Assembly: GCA_014871385.1 (NCBI GenBank)
Contig: CM026429.1
Location: 11,019,409-11,083,408, forward strand
Source: Ceratodon purpureus
Lineage: Eukaryota > Streptophyta > Bryopsida > Pseudoditrichales > Ditrichaceae
DNA length: 64,000 nt
Reading direction: 5' to 3'
Below are positions 22,454 to 35,094 of the stretch, piece after piece. The translations under genes were made by a program, and so were the position numbers. The notes under the pieces were generated by a model. That model saw only the letters and a list, made by a program, of their open reading frames with translations, was not told the origin of the DNA and made no database searches. Positions within the stretch are counted from its first letter, which is position 1. Every line of letters begins with the position of its first letter.

Positions 22454-25400
22454 ATGGCTACCACTTCAGCATCATCGTCTCTTCGCCTCGCCTCTCTACC
22501 TGCACCAGTTTCTGCGTCTTGCTCTACCCAATCCAACTCTGTTGTAGCAGCCCCAGCATCACTCGGTGAGTACCTAGCTAGCTTACTTAAATTTACAGTT
22601 ATCACCATGAAAGTTTCTTCTTTTGGTTGTGTGGATATGATGGATCAGACGGAGATTCTCTTGGTTTTCAGTCTGGAAATGAATTGAATTTCTTGGTGGT
22701 ACTAGCAATACACTTAATTGTATCAGTAGTGTAGTTTTGGTACACCAGGGAACTGGGGCGAAGAGGTGCAGGGAATTGCTTGTTTTGAACAGGGAAATGA
22801 ATTGGGAGCTGGAGATAATCTTGTTGTGGATTGGGTTTGAGTTCAGTATGGGTGGAGTTGGGTTGGGTGTAGTTTGTGAGTGGAAGGCAACGGAGTTTGT
22901 AGTTGTTGAAATTAGAAGTTTTGGTGCAGAATTGAGTTTTCTGGAGGTGAGATGAGGAGGATCGTGCTAAGCGTACTGGTTGGCAAATAGTTTATGATTG
23001 TTAGTCGGGTATTATGTTGGCAGCGATTTGTTTGAACAAGTGTTCGTGATTCGGCGTTTGGTCCACATTCAGGGTGTCTTCGGGGCGATGTCCAGAGAAT
23101 TTTGCATGGGGGTGCTTTGTATTTGGATTAATTTCGGTCTGTGGGTCTTTCTCGCTATGATTATTCGTAGAGCTTGCAAACTCTCCTACTGAAATCGAAC
23201 ATAGGGCTTGCGTTCTAGAAAATCCGGTGCGGGATGGGCAGGCGAGTGGAGTATGTCTCTATTTAAATCACTGGGTCATGGTTGGAATTTGTGATGTTGA
23301 AATTGGAAGCAGATATAGCTCCTTATTAGTTTCCCGCAGAATTTTGGAATTATGAAAGAGGAATAATCGTGTGAATAATCAGATGAAGGAGTAGTGAACC
23401 TTGAAAGTGGGCTTGGTAATCATTTTGAGGTGGTGCAGTATCACGGTTCTATGGAGCGCGATTGGCAGTCAAGTGCGAAGTGGGTGCAGGTGTGTCAAAG
23501 AAGGTGAAGTGTAATGCAGGAAATGTTTTTGCGACAGCAACTGTAGACACGAGTGTAAAACCGTAAGTGTCTATCTCTTGATTGTGAACGATCTAGTGCG
23601 TCAGGGTTAGTGTTGGATTATGGAAGAGCTTTCTATGTTAAGAGCTTTTTCAGCACCAAGAGATTGCTAGTTACAAAGTCATATTCGACGGTCAGTATGT
23701 AGATGGTCAGTTGCCCTAATTATGAAAGCAGACTTCAGTCTTTGTGTTTTGTGATTACATTAATATCTTACTTCTACACCGCAAGTGACACCAATTATTT
23801 TCACAATTATTTAGGTCAATGCTTTCATCAGAGATATCTTTCTTGATTAGTAATGACGGCCAAATTGATAGTTTAGGTGTTCTGCTTCAAAGAATGATGC
23901 ATCTGTGAGGGTAATGGTGTGAGGGTAATGCTGATGTTTTGGGTGCCTTGATTGAACAGATATACCTTACCGACTTGGGCTGACTTTGAAATGGGCTATT
24001 ACCCGGTGTACTGGGAAACTGCAACAGGCCGACCTCCTACTTCTGTAAGACTCTAAAATTATTACTAATATGCTGATGCGTGAAGATTGGCATGCTAGAG
24101 GTGTATGGATCAAGTTGCATGGATAAAATCCTGGAGCCTCACAAGATTAGCCGTTGCAAAGCGTTATTGTTGTTTATTGATGGAGTGAATACTGATGCAG
24201 GGACAATTGCTAACCATCATCTTTAACGCTGCTTCTAGCAAGCTCAAACCCAATGCGGAATTTGGAATAGCATTTAACGGTAAATCTTTGCAACCTCGGT
24301 CGTCAGCTTCCAACAACATCTCTATCCTTTCTTTTGTTTGTAGTTGATGCTGTTGTAACTGAAGACGTGAAGGCAATTCGGGATAATCTGGGCGCAGGAG
24401 GCTTCAACCAGCCGATTATGTGTGGAGGGGAGCCCCGCGTTATGTCAAAGAAGGAACGAGGAAGTCTTTGTGAACCATTTTATTCTATCAAGATCAATGT
24501 ACCTCTTCATGGTGAGCATTAAGACTTGCTTAGGCATAATCCAGCTTTATTTTTATTTTTAGTGTTGATTATGCCTAAGCACGGAACTCATAACAGCAGA
24601 AAAAATCACAAACAACTGAGAAAACTCATCGAGGATTTGTCTCAAGAAATCACCTCTGTATAGGGTCATTTACTCAGAAGATCAAATAGGAACTCACACT
24701 TTTTGGTTGACACACAGCAACATCCTTAGAGTTTTCATTCACGGATGGAGTCAATTGGGACGGTCCTTACAAATTGATTATGGAGCTTTCTGATAAGTTG
24801 AAGGGTTTGCCTCAATCCTACTTCAATGAGGTAAGTTCTTTCTGTCAAAAACAAGAGAAGATGTTTCATGATAGACTTGGAAGTTTGAGTTTTTCTCTTT
24901 GGATGAGAGAAGAGCTTGAACTCAAATAGAGCATGTAAGAGCTAGTACATATTGTAGCCCTTCTTTTACTCCTTCCATTGCTTTAGAGATTGCTACATAT
25001 ACTGAGGAGATATCTGTATACAAACCCCAGCCTGTGCTTTCTGGCAATCTAGAGTTAATTTGGGTCTTTTAGGTTTAGGGACTTGTTGTGTATTAGATCA
25101 GTGTCTCATTGCTTGAATATAACAGATGCTGGAGCTAGCAAAACACAAGTACAACATTTATTTAGAAAACTAGGAATGTGCATTTGAAGCCTTTTCAACA
25201 CTTCCAGTGTAGTAGTAACCAATTTGAATCAAATGTATGGGAAGGATTTAGAGGTTGATTACTGTGATTCCGTTGATGAGAATCATTGCTCCCATTGCCT
25301 GTTGTTGGTATCACAAAAATTTGTATGTTTGCAGAGGCTTGGCAAGGAACTTGCAAAAGATGGAGCATGTGATAGCGCCATCTATCCTGAAGCTGTTTTC

Positions 25401-25759
25401 ATCGCAGATCGCTGTAGCTTTCCTGCTGGAATGATTCAACTCGGGGTATGTGGGACTACATGTGAACTTTTTCTGCAGATTTCTTTTTCATTTCAATGAC
25501 AGCAGTTGGAAGACACTCTACAGACATTATGGATACAGAATATCTAAATGCTTGGTAACTTAAGCTTAAATATTCTTTAATAGAAAAGGAATTTGTTGCA
25601 TTATGTGTTAGTAAACTGACATGGAGGATGTGTGTTGATTAATTTGTGCAGGGGGATCGTTGTGATCTTGATATTGTACCTGGTTGCACAGACCCGGAGT
25701 CACCATATTTTGATCCATTAGCTAATGTGGATGATGGGTCTTGCCCATTCGACCCATAG
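22454..25759 (+). CDS. PIFI-like plastid protein (post-illumination chlorophyll fluorescence increase)
   Basis: In Arabidopsis PIFI is a nuclear-encoded plastid protein needed for the post-illumination fluorescence rise, linked to NDH-dependent non-photochemical plastoquinone reduction. Exons are 22454-22565, 23490-23562, 23960-24044, 24201-24279, 24344-24511 (or from 24398), 24718-24830, 25335-25445 and 25652-25759, giving 282 or 264 residues. All frames join without a stop. The N-terminus is rich in Ser, Ala and Thr ([20 protein letters not shown]), a typical transit peptide. Conserved-looking blocks are [86 protein letters not shown] and a C-terminal [13 protein letters not shown] ending in DDGSC. 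No membrane segment is evident. The family call rests on recalled similarity. Confidence 0.82.
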
Positions 25760-27462
25760 AAATATACCAATTTGTTGACATTAAGGGCTGGCTGAGTTAC
25801 AAGCCTGCACCTTGTAATATATGGTCCTTTGCTGATATCAGAATAGAGTCTACCTGATGCAGTATAGGATGACATTCCTGAGGATGTCTTTATGGCTCCC
25901 TCTTGAAATTATTTCTACTGCAAGAAACTGTTTTATAAGTTGGTGAAGAATTTGAGCATGGTTCAAAACTTCAATATTTTGAATACAAATGTGATCAATT
26001 ATAACTGTACCAAGTTGAACCCAAAAACAAATATCATGTCAAGAAGTTGTAAAGAAGAACTTTAGTCCCATGAATGAAGTGTTAAGATTGACGTACCCTT
26101 TACCACCACATAACACTTGTCCAAACTGTAGACTTTCCTTGCACCACCATTTGTTAGAACCCATCACCACCATTCCACTGTAGCACCCATGAAACAAGCA
26201 AAGCAATGGCAAGCCAGGGTTTGGAATAAATTTGTAGAATTTGGAATAAATTGTGTGGTGGTTTAACGTATTGACTGAAGTGGTTTCTAGCGAAACCTAC
26301 AGGTGGATTATAGGAAAACAACTACTTTTCACTTTGAAAATTTGTATCTATTAATCTATAAAGACTTAAATTATGGAAAAATATGCGTTATATAAAAAAA
26401 CTATCTTTCAATCCAAGAAAATTACTCCCTGAAAATAGATGTGCCACAAAAAATATAGACTCTATTTTGATATCCAAGTTGCCATCCATTTTAGTGAACG
26501 CCTTATTTTGGGTGCTTCTACCTTAGTCCTTTTTAAGATAGACATATCTATTATGACCAACTTAAGTTTTTTTATTTTTTATTATATATTTATTATTGGA
26601 AAGTAGTTTTCATCCTACATTAAATTGTCATGATTTTGTTTCCAATATTGAAATTGCTGAAATTCACTTCATATATATTTTAAAATTACTTTTTTGAAAC
26701 AATTGAAGGCTCTTACCAAAGATATTGTAATCAAAAAGTTAATATTTCTTTGGATTTTTTGTTTAACTTCTAAAATGGATGAATTGTGTGTTGTTCAATT
26801 CATCCATATTAAATCATTACCAATATTGTTGCAAGGGTTCAAGACATGCAAGAAAAATAATTCTTTTTAAGTATTTGAGAAGAAACATTGACGTGGTAAG
26901 TTTGAATTCCAATAATGTTTTACATTCATTTATATGTTAGGATGGATTTGAAATACCTCCACTATTAAGTAAAATGGATGGTTAAAAATAAGACTTCAAA
27001 AGGGTTCCTAGACGACATTTTAAATGCGTGGTTAATTCTATTTTAAAAATAAATAAAATCTTAAATCATATAGTTAAAGGATATTTTCAAAGAAAATATG
27101 ACAAAAAATTAATTTAATTTTAAACTCAATCGTTTTGTTGACTCCAAAGATTTCTTTTATATTTCACTTCTTTCTTTTCCCTACTTATTTTTATGATTGA
27201 AAAATACAAAAATTCCAAAAATTAGTGAATATGAGTTTCTTTCACCATAATTAGAATCTACACTCAAAGCAGTGACTTACCAAGAGACATGCTTTAGAAT
27301 CTTGGATGACAAAATGTATAAGTTTATAAATAACTCCGTCAAATGAAGATATTTTGCAAACTTAGAATGGTAAGTCATGCATGCATCAATTAAGTATTTT
27401 TCATCTCCTTTTTCCCTACTCAAGAAACCATTTACGTATTTGAAGTAAAGATAACTTTGATG
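25760..27462. other. AT-rich intergenic region
   Basis: Probable 3' UTR of the PIFI-like gene followed by AT-rich sequence. I see no coding region or element ends. Confidence 0.4.
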
Positions 27463-27673
27463 TAAGATGCTGCAAAACCGTACACAACGGAAAACCGATA
27501 ATATCCATAACGTATGTTCATTTTGTGTTGACAATGTAGCTTTTTAGTACATGGCTTATTTTTTAGGTCACAAAAAATAAGACATGTAACGCGGGACTAC
27601 ATTTCTACCCTAGAATGAACACATGTGGAGCATGTTTACGGTTTTCCGTCGTGTATGATTTTCCAGCATCCTA
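27463..27673. mobile_element. 211-bp foldback MITE with TA ends
   Basis: The outer 35 nt of the two ends match at 30 positions in opposite orientation (TAAGATGCTGCAAAA and reversed TAGGATGCTGGAAAA, both continuing to CGGAAAACCG). Pairing continues inward through ATGTTCATT / AATGAACA and GTAG / CTAC to a central TTATTTTTTAGGTCAC / AAAAAATAA stem. Nearly the whole element can therefore fold into one long hairpin. The terminal TA on both sides fits a mariner-type target duplication. There is no coding capacity. Confidence 0.7.
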
Positions 27674-27765
27674 CCTTAGTCATAGTGAAGACATCCCTAT
27701 TTGAATGATCACGAACAATGTGCAGCATCCCTACACCATTGATTTGGTGCTAAGGTAAAAGCTCT

Positions 27766-27980
27766 TTAACCCCTAAGTGCCCAGGAAAGCCAAAAACGGC
27801 TTTTTGTTGTTTCGGTCAGTCTAGATAAAGGGGTTGAAATTAATATTTTTGCCTAAGATTTTTATAGAATGCTCCCTGTACTGCAAAGTGTATGTGGTAA
27901 AATTTGCAAAGCCAAATTCCAATTTTAAGACCTTCATCTAGAAATTTTAGGTTTCAAGTCCAAAACGGCCTGCCAACAAC
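27766..27980. mobile_element. truncated TTAA-type element
   Basis: Begins TTAACCCCTAAGTG and continues with sequence similar to the reversed right part of the element at 11252-12197, including AATATTTTTGCCTAA, TGCTCCCT, GGTAAAATTT and TTTTAGGTTTCAAGTCCAAA. The similarity stops near 27975 and no second terminus was found, so this is a fragment. Confidence 0.6.
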
Positions 27981-30900
27981 TTATTCTTACCTCCTATAAT
28001 TTCACCTCAAAGTGATTGGAAGTGAACCAGAATTTCACTAAAACTACACTGGAACTAATGAGGTGGAACCAATGAAATGGAAACATTCACAAATTTTGTC
28101 TAAGATCTTTATAGTTCTTTTTTGTTTTTTGGGGGGTAGGTTTACAATTTTGAATAGGTGTCTACAACAGTCTCAATTCAAAAATTCATGTAAAACTGGT
28201 CAATGGTCATGTGTCCAAAAATTCTGATTCCAAGACCCAACATTTTGTCTCCAATTTGCTATCACATTCATGGTTTCATTCAGTGTTATATAGATGCTAA
28301 ACATACCACACTACTAACTAGTGTCATTTTGGCAATTTGGAGCTATCTTCTTGGGAATTTGGAGCTAGAGTTAAGGTCAAGGCACATGTACGTGACGAGT
28401 CTCCATAGGCCATAACCATATTGTAGAATATCGCATTATCTGCTACATCTATATAACTTATGACATGTTGCGAGATTAGAGGGCGTTACCACAATTTTGG
28501 TGGCTTGCAATTAAAATAAACTATTGATAGCTATAAGTTGGTGGCGTTCACTAAAATGGATGGCAACTTGGATTGAAATGAATGATAGCTTGGTTGGTAA
28601 TTGGACGGTGTGAGTCTGTGATAGCAATGGAAGGACAGATATGTTAGCTAAAATTGAAGTGGTTATGAAGTAGGTCTTTGTGTTTAGAAAGATAGTGATT
28701 GGTAGCTACAAAATTGTTTTGTACACATATTGATTAACAAGACAGTCTACATTCTTCATTTAACAATTTCTAGTCACTTCCAAAACCCATTCTTAGATAT
28801 AAGTTCTCAACAAGTGTGTTACAAAAACAACTTGTATGTGGCTCAATCCAACATGAAGGTTTTCATTCTCACTTTTTAGAAGTACATTGCTGTCTTGTTT
28901 GCACACCCAGGCCACCAAATTAGTCCTACATAATTACTTCCACGCTAAGCACCCTAATGGGATGTAAAGATGACCAGGAGAATTACTATCAGAATTATTG
29001 CGTCTATGATACCTACATAACTACAAGAATTTTTGGCCCGTGATAATGATGCCTAGTTCACAAACGATTTTTGGCCCGTAACAATTGATCGTTGCCATCC
29101 ATGCCACATACTTTTGAAGAATCCACAATTCTTGGATGATATATCCTTCAAACTCTCTTTGCCCAGATTAGTGATATTATTTATAATGTTTAAATATATA
29201 TTTGAATGTATAATTTCACCAAAGAGGTGTTGGTTAAACCTTGGTAAGATTAGACCGTTGAATTGGAAATTTGTAATATGTCTTTAAACAATATAATGTA
29301 GAATAGTGATGAGGTGCAACAATCACCTATGTCAATACCTCTCTCTTGCAATCTTCCATGTTAAAGAAAAGAATGACACATAATTATTGTGAATTTTACA
29401 AGTTAGATTGACTTATCAATATACGGCTTAGGTTAAAAAAAAAATATGTGTTAAAAGTGGAAGGAGTTGGTACATGGATCAAAATTAGAACACATAAACT
29501 TATGGAACATGAACAAGAGAACACAATCTCAAAAAAAAAAAAAAAAAAAAAAAAAGACAACAAAATTTCAAAGTTCACAAGAAACACCACATAATGCATG
29601 TTTTGTACTTGTAGGTATTTTCTGTATCTTCCAAATATTTGGAGTATTTTAATTTTTGTTTTGTTCACATGTATTTTAATAGTTGCAGAAATATGATTTG
29701 AAATAATACTTTTCTTGAAGGTATATGTTTCAATCCCTCACACCTAAACGTGAAGATTCAAAATGCAATTCTTTGTGAATTTTATATTATTCTTATTTTG
29801 GACACCCTACAGGCTGTGACCAGAGTGTAGTCTTGTGGGTCACAAAGGGTTAGCCTCAGTAACCTAACTATGATCTCTGAATCTCTGAACCTAATGATGC
29901 CAATCACCAAGTCTGAGATAGATACTAGGAGGATTTTCTGAGTTCAAGCTTTAAGTTAAGTTGATACTTGAACTGTTGAAGCAAGTCGAAGCGGCTCCGC
30001 CCATGTCCTGCGGCCTGCCAGTATGATCCAATCAATCACATCAACAGTCCCAGATTTATCAAGGATTTGTTGCATTGAAATTTTGAAAATTGAAACTTCC
30101 ACAGGATAAGGCTTGGAAGCTATTCCAAGTAGGAAGTAACCTGTCAAATATTTCAAAGTCTGTTTCTTGCAAGTACATTCCCATCCTTTACTTGGTGAAT
30201 CCTGCTAATTCTCCACAATGCACATTCAGCTCAGCTTGCATCTGATCCATAGTCTGATTACCACCTCCATATCTGTACCAAATGACTGAAATTGGCGCAC
30301 ATTGACAAAGATTCATGAATAATTCAGTCCAAACAACTTGACAGAGCAGTGCAAGAACTAGCGTCAACCAATGGCCTCACCATGTGTATCTCAGCTCAAC
30401 CTACTTCACAGTAGCAGAATCCTAACATGATTCAAAGGCAATAACTTACATCCTGATAAGATGCAGAATCTGCTCTGAACTGTGTTGGTTGCCTGCAACT
30501 TTGATGTCAGTGAGGGCCCAAGAGTGATCATTGTGTAAAACAAAGATTTGATCAAAGGCTTTGAACAATATAAACTGTTAAGTAATGCATATGTTGTGTA
30601 ACAAACATTGGAAAGGAATTCTGGCACACCTATTGTTGATATTATGCATGGTCATGTTTAAACAATCATTGATTCCATTCTACTGTGCCACCACCAACTA
30701 ACTACTTTGAGATGACACATTTCTCAAGGTGAGGGTACTGAGAGGTTCAACAACTTTGGATTTGGAAAATCAATGTACATCTGACGGCTTTTTCCCTTGT
30801 AATTTGTAAGAGTAAAATTATATACATTCAATTTATCATATAAGATTTCCTGAAAATTCTCAAAATATGAAAAACTTGAACACATCCAAAATTTTGTTAA

Positions 30901-32654
30901 TTTACATATTACGCTTCTCCAAATTCAAAGATGTGCGCTTAAAAAGTTACTTATGGAATTTTTAAATGCACACATTCATTGATTTCAGAAGTTATACTCG
31001 ATTTGCTATCATCTCCTACGTTGTGAAAAAAATATATACCTTATTTCCGCATGCAAAAGTATTATCACTAAAAAGACCAGAAATGGGTAGTTCCACCTTA
31101 GTGACTGGATCCAAGTTTCAACTTAGTCATGAACAATGACGATGAATTCAATATTTATAGAATCTCTGTAGTGCACAATCTGTTTACCATTAGTACCACA
31201 TTGGATTGGTTCTAATTAGGCTTCTTCGCATGGCCATCATGTGTTCACATGGTACAGTTTGCAAACTCTGTCGTATTTGCTGAATTATAGCCGGCTAACT
31301 ATCTATCCATCATGCAAAGGTGCAGGAATTCCAAGGAATGAAACTCCATTGCATGGGCCTTTTCAAAGCACATTCCAATTTCCTGTAGTGGACATTGGCT
31401 CACGACTGTTTGATATTATGCAAGCCATAGTTTCTATTGGACACTATGCAGTTGAGGTCATGCATGAGCAGAGATGAACAGGTTAAAGCCACTGTGTTTA
31501 GGGGGCAGCCTTGACAGTTCAAGCTCTGGCTTGCAGTCTGGGCCATCGTTTATGAGGTCATATTGTGCCTGCAAGGACATGTTTTGCCAGTTGGTACTAA
31601 AAGTACACTGCTGCTTGTGAAGCAGAGCCGGATCAGATTATCATATAAAGTAGCCTAGCTCCTACTAAGCAGCGACCCCAGGACTGTTTTACCGTATTTA
31701 AGAGATAAGCTACAGTTGGGATGTAGAAAACGCTTTTGGAACTACGTTCATGAGCAGTAGTAGAAAAAATAAAATAAAATATGTTTGTCTTTGTCGAAAT
31801 TTGACTAAATAAATAAATAAATTGGGAATACCCCTTGCGAACATACATGTAATTTTGTAAAGCATAAGTGGCTAGAGGGTAGAGTTTTTTCTGCAATTAA
31901 ATGCGAAGTAAGTAAAACATATGTGAAAAGAAATGCAAAGTGAATGAATGTGGAATGGAGAGAAATGCTAAGTGGGGGAGACAGAGGTGTGAAAAGGGTT
32001 CTGAATATTTAAATTAAAAATTAAAAAGAAAAAAGAAAAAAGAAAACAATAACCAATAAGCAGTGGAAACTCGAACTGATGATGCAATGGTATGATGGTA
32101 TGATGCACAAGAACTGCAATCATGCACGGAAATGCACAGGAACCATAGAGAAATACTGAATGTCGAAGCAAAAGCAAAAATCACGTGTTACACCAAACTT
32201 GTATAAAAATAAAATGGACAAGTGATGCAGAAGTCCCCCACTGAAATGCATAAGTGAAATGCTGAATTAGAAGTTCATACGGGGTGCATGAAATTACAAG
32301 TTCAATTCTGATCTAAAATTCTAAGTTCTAACTTCTAAGTCACTAGTGAGGGAACTGAACCCTTGTTGCAAAGCAACACTACCCATTGCAGCACTAGTGT
32401 TCTGCACACACAAACAGCCCACATTAGTTGAAAAAAAACAAAAGAGGTTAGTAAAATGTCCAAAGCTACTCACAAGCCGCCTCGCTGCCACTGTTCACAA
32501 GCCTGCTGCAGCCCTGTACAGGCCACCTCCAACTCCGATACCGCACATTGCCAAATTCTATTGTCAAAGATGACAAGTCTTCTCATCTTGAGCTTCAAAG
32601 CCAACATAGCATCATGGAAACTAAAGCAAATGCAACCTTGAGGATACTAGAATA
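27981..32654. other. gene-poor stretch with R3 copy 2 and a 25-A run
   Basis: No gene is supported. 29531-29555 is an uninterrupted run of 25 A, and about 29590-29860 resembles R3 copy 1. AT-rich short tandem AAAT runs occur near 31766-31822. Open frames here are short and lack domains or splice support. Confidence 0.4.
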
Positions 32655-33454
32655 TTAAGCGTCCCCTTGCCGGCCCACCTTAACAGCCTCTTTCCAAGAC
32701 TGAATAGCCTCATTGTATGGAAAGGACTTGAGTGTAAAATAATTTTGGCCAAACATGCGTACAAGGGGTAAGTGCTTGTCTAATCTATTCCTTTGGCACG
32801 ATTTTAAAAGTTCTTTAGAGAGGAAAAACACCTCTCGAGTCTCATCCTCCACCGACCCCAACACAAGCACAGAGCCTATCTTGGCTAGCTTTAGGTACTC
32901 CGGAATTAACTTGCACAAATGTCGGGACGCTGAAAGGTTTCTCCATAGCTTAATGAGTGGATTCACCTCCAAAGGCGGTGCACAGGCTGCCTCAGCATTT
33001 GCCCTCATACTGATCTTAAAAAGACCTTGCTCCGTATCTAATTTAGCAGCATTGAGCATCTCCGGGGCGTATAAGCCTTCCCACCATCAACCAGAGCTTT
33101 CCCCTTGTTCACAAACCGAGAGTCACACTCAAAAATTTTCAGAATCTCAAGGTGCTTTTGGAAACTCTCTTCGGCTCCCTCTTGCATCCAGTATTGCGGG
33201 TAGATTATGCCAAAGGCATCTAGTACTTCATGGTGAGGAAATCGGCAGTCCAACTCGTCCGAGAGAGCCTGTGCGACCTCTGCACAAGCAGCCACGGTAG
33301 TCGTTAGACTTCATAATCAAGCTCAAGCTGTCAGGCAGTTAGATCTAGAGGAGCTCAAGCAGTGAAACAGTTGGACTTAGAGCACCTTCAAAACAACAAA
33401 CACGAACAACCAAACATAATCAAATAAAAAAGGAAAAAAAAAAAAAAAAAACCA

Positions 33455-34045
33455 AGCTGCAGAACCGCAGCTTCAAAACAGCACACACCGTAAATCAAAC
33501 ATAAGCAAATAAAAAAAAGGAAAAATAAAACACTAAGCTTCAAAACTGCAGCTTCAAAATAGCACACACCCTAAGAGCCTAAACCAAACATAAGCAAATA
33601 AAATAAAAATAAAAATAAAAAAAACACTAAGGTTCAGAACCGCAGCTTCAAAACAGCATACACCCTAAGAGCATGAACCAAACATAAGAAAAAAAAACAC
33701 CAAGTCTAAGAACTGCAGCTTCAAAACAGCACACACCCTAAACCAAACATAAGCAAACAATAAAAATAAAAAATAAAAAGCAAGCGATGGTTCAGAGCCG
33801 CACCTTCAAAACAGCACACACCTTAAGCCAAACATAACAAAATAAAAAAAAACGGCACTAAGCTTCAGAATCGCAGGTCCGCAGCTTCAAAACAGCACAC
33901 CCTAAGGCAAACACAACCAAAAAAAAAAACGGCACTATGCTTCAGAACTGCAGCTTCGAAACAGCACACCCTGAGGCAAACGGCACTAAGCTTCAGAACC
34001 GCAGCTTTGAAACAGCAAAATCGAACAACCAAACATAAGCAAAAA
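33455..34045. repeat. minisatellite inside the hAT pseudogene
   Basis: About eight imperfect units of roughly 50-90 bp. Each contains (G)CTTCAGAAC(C/T)GCAGCTTC followed by AAAACAGCACACACCCTAA, then an A-rich spacer with CCAAACATAAGCAAA. Unit length varies mainly in the A-rich spacer. The array lies between two coding blocks of the pseudogene, probably within a former intron. Confidence 0.85.
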
Positions 34046-34685
34046 AAAGATAAGAAAAAAACCTGAGATTTGTCGTTCCACATTTAGCTGGCAGCGGTAC
34101 AAAGCCTCTTCAATCACGAACTCGAGCTCCCTAGTTGTCTTGTCGTGGCACCGGGCAAAGACATTGGTGGTACCAAACTCGAAATACAAATACTTCAGCC
34201 CAGAATCCCCGGGGAGCTCCTTCCAGGCCATGGGAATAGCCTTATGTTTCAGCTCGAGCAGCTCGTGATACTCCTGAAAGTCAAGGTCACCAAAGGCTGT
34301 GGCCGGCTCTATGTATTTTGCGGCAAGCTCACCCTGCGCCACCTTTATTGCCTCTAGAAAATCACAAATAAAAACATCACGTGCTTGTGAGAATTTACAG
34401 AGAAGGTGAATACAAGAGAACAGTGGCTGCACAATAGACAAGGACAGCAACACCTAGATGTCAACCAAAGTCTCGAAATTATCAGTAGTTGTAGAACTCT
34501 ATTTTTTTCCAGAGGATAGCGTCATATCCAACCCCATCTTCATCACCGAAGTCTTGTACTCATCAAAAACACGCTTTGCGGGACTTCTCATCGAAATCCA
34601 GCGTGTGGTCACATTCCTCAGCATTTTATTTCCCTTAGTTTCCATGAGGCTAGCGAGCTTCTAGAGTTCAGCATGCTTCTTATTA

Positions 34686-35094
34686 CATTAGGTGCAAAAA
34701 CAGGTCAAGAAAAGGCTCTGTAAGCGGCACGTGAGAGAAAAAAACGGGCACTGTCCGCATACTTTTTGACATGGCATGTGCGGTGCCACCGTGGTGCCAG
34801 CAACCGCCACGAGGGCTCGAACCAATGACCTCCCCGCGAGGCGTGTGGAGGGCACAAGCTACAGTGGTAGGCTGACACCGTCTGCCCACTTGGGACCAAA
34901 CCCCGAGACAAGTCATTCATGTCTCAACTATTATTCCTCAGAGGATTGTTCACAGTGCGCCACGCAGTTCTGTGCGGGCAAGTTGGCAACAACTCTGGCA
35001 TCCACTGCCAGCGACAATGCGAGGGGCAGCAGGGGGTTCACCTAGAAAGGGCATGCTTAGACGGCCTTTTCCAGACCCCGTTTTGCACCTAATG
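34686..35094. mobile_element. 409-bp TIR element nested in the hAT pseudogene
   Basis: The terminal 40 nt at 34686-34725 and 35055-35094 are inverted repeats agreeing at about 32 positions, starting CATTAGGTGCAAAA. Outside them the hAT reading picks up again: ASIYSYFCRS lies to the right of the insertion, and KKHAEL then KLASLMETKGNKML lies to the left. This indicates insertion into a coding exon. I could not find a convincing target-site duplication. The interior is GC-richer than the surroundings and has no transposase. Confidence 0.65.

Noticed and set aside
22737..23192. Open frames inside the first intron of the PIFI-like gene
   Set aside because: Exon 2 at 23490-23562 joins exon 1 and exon 3 in frame, making these intronic. 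They have no domain support.
29531..29555. 25-A run as the tail of a retroposed gene or SINE
   Set aside because: No upstream coding remnant, RNA polymerase III boxes or flanking target duplication could be found.
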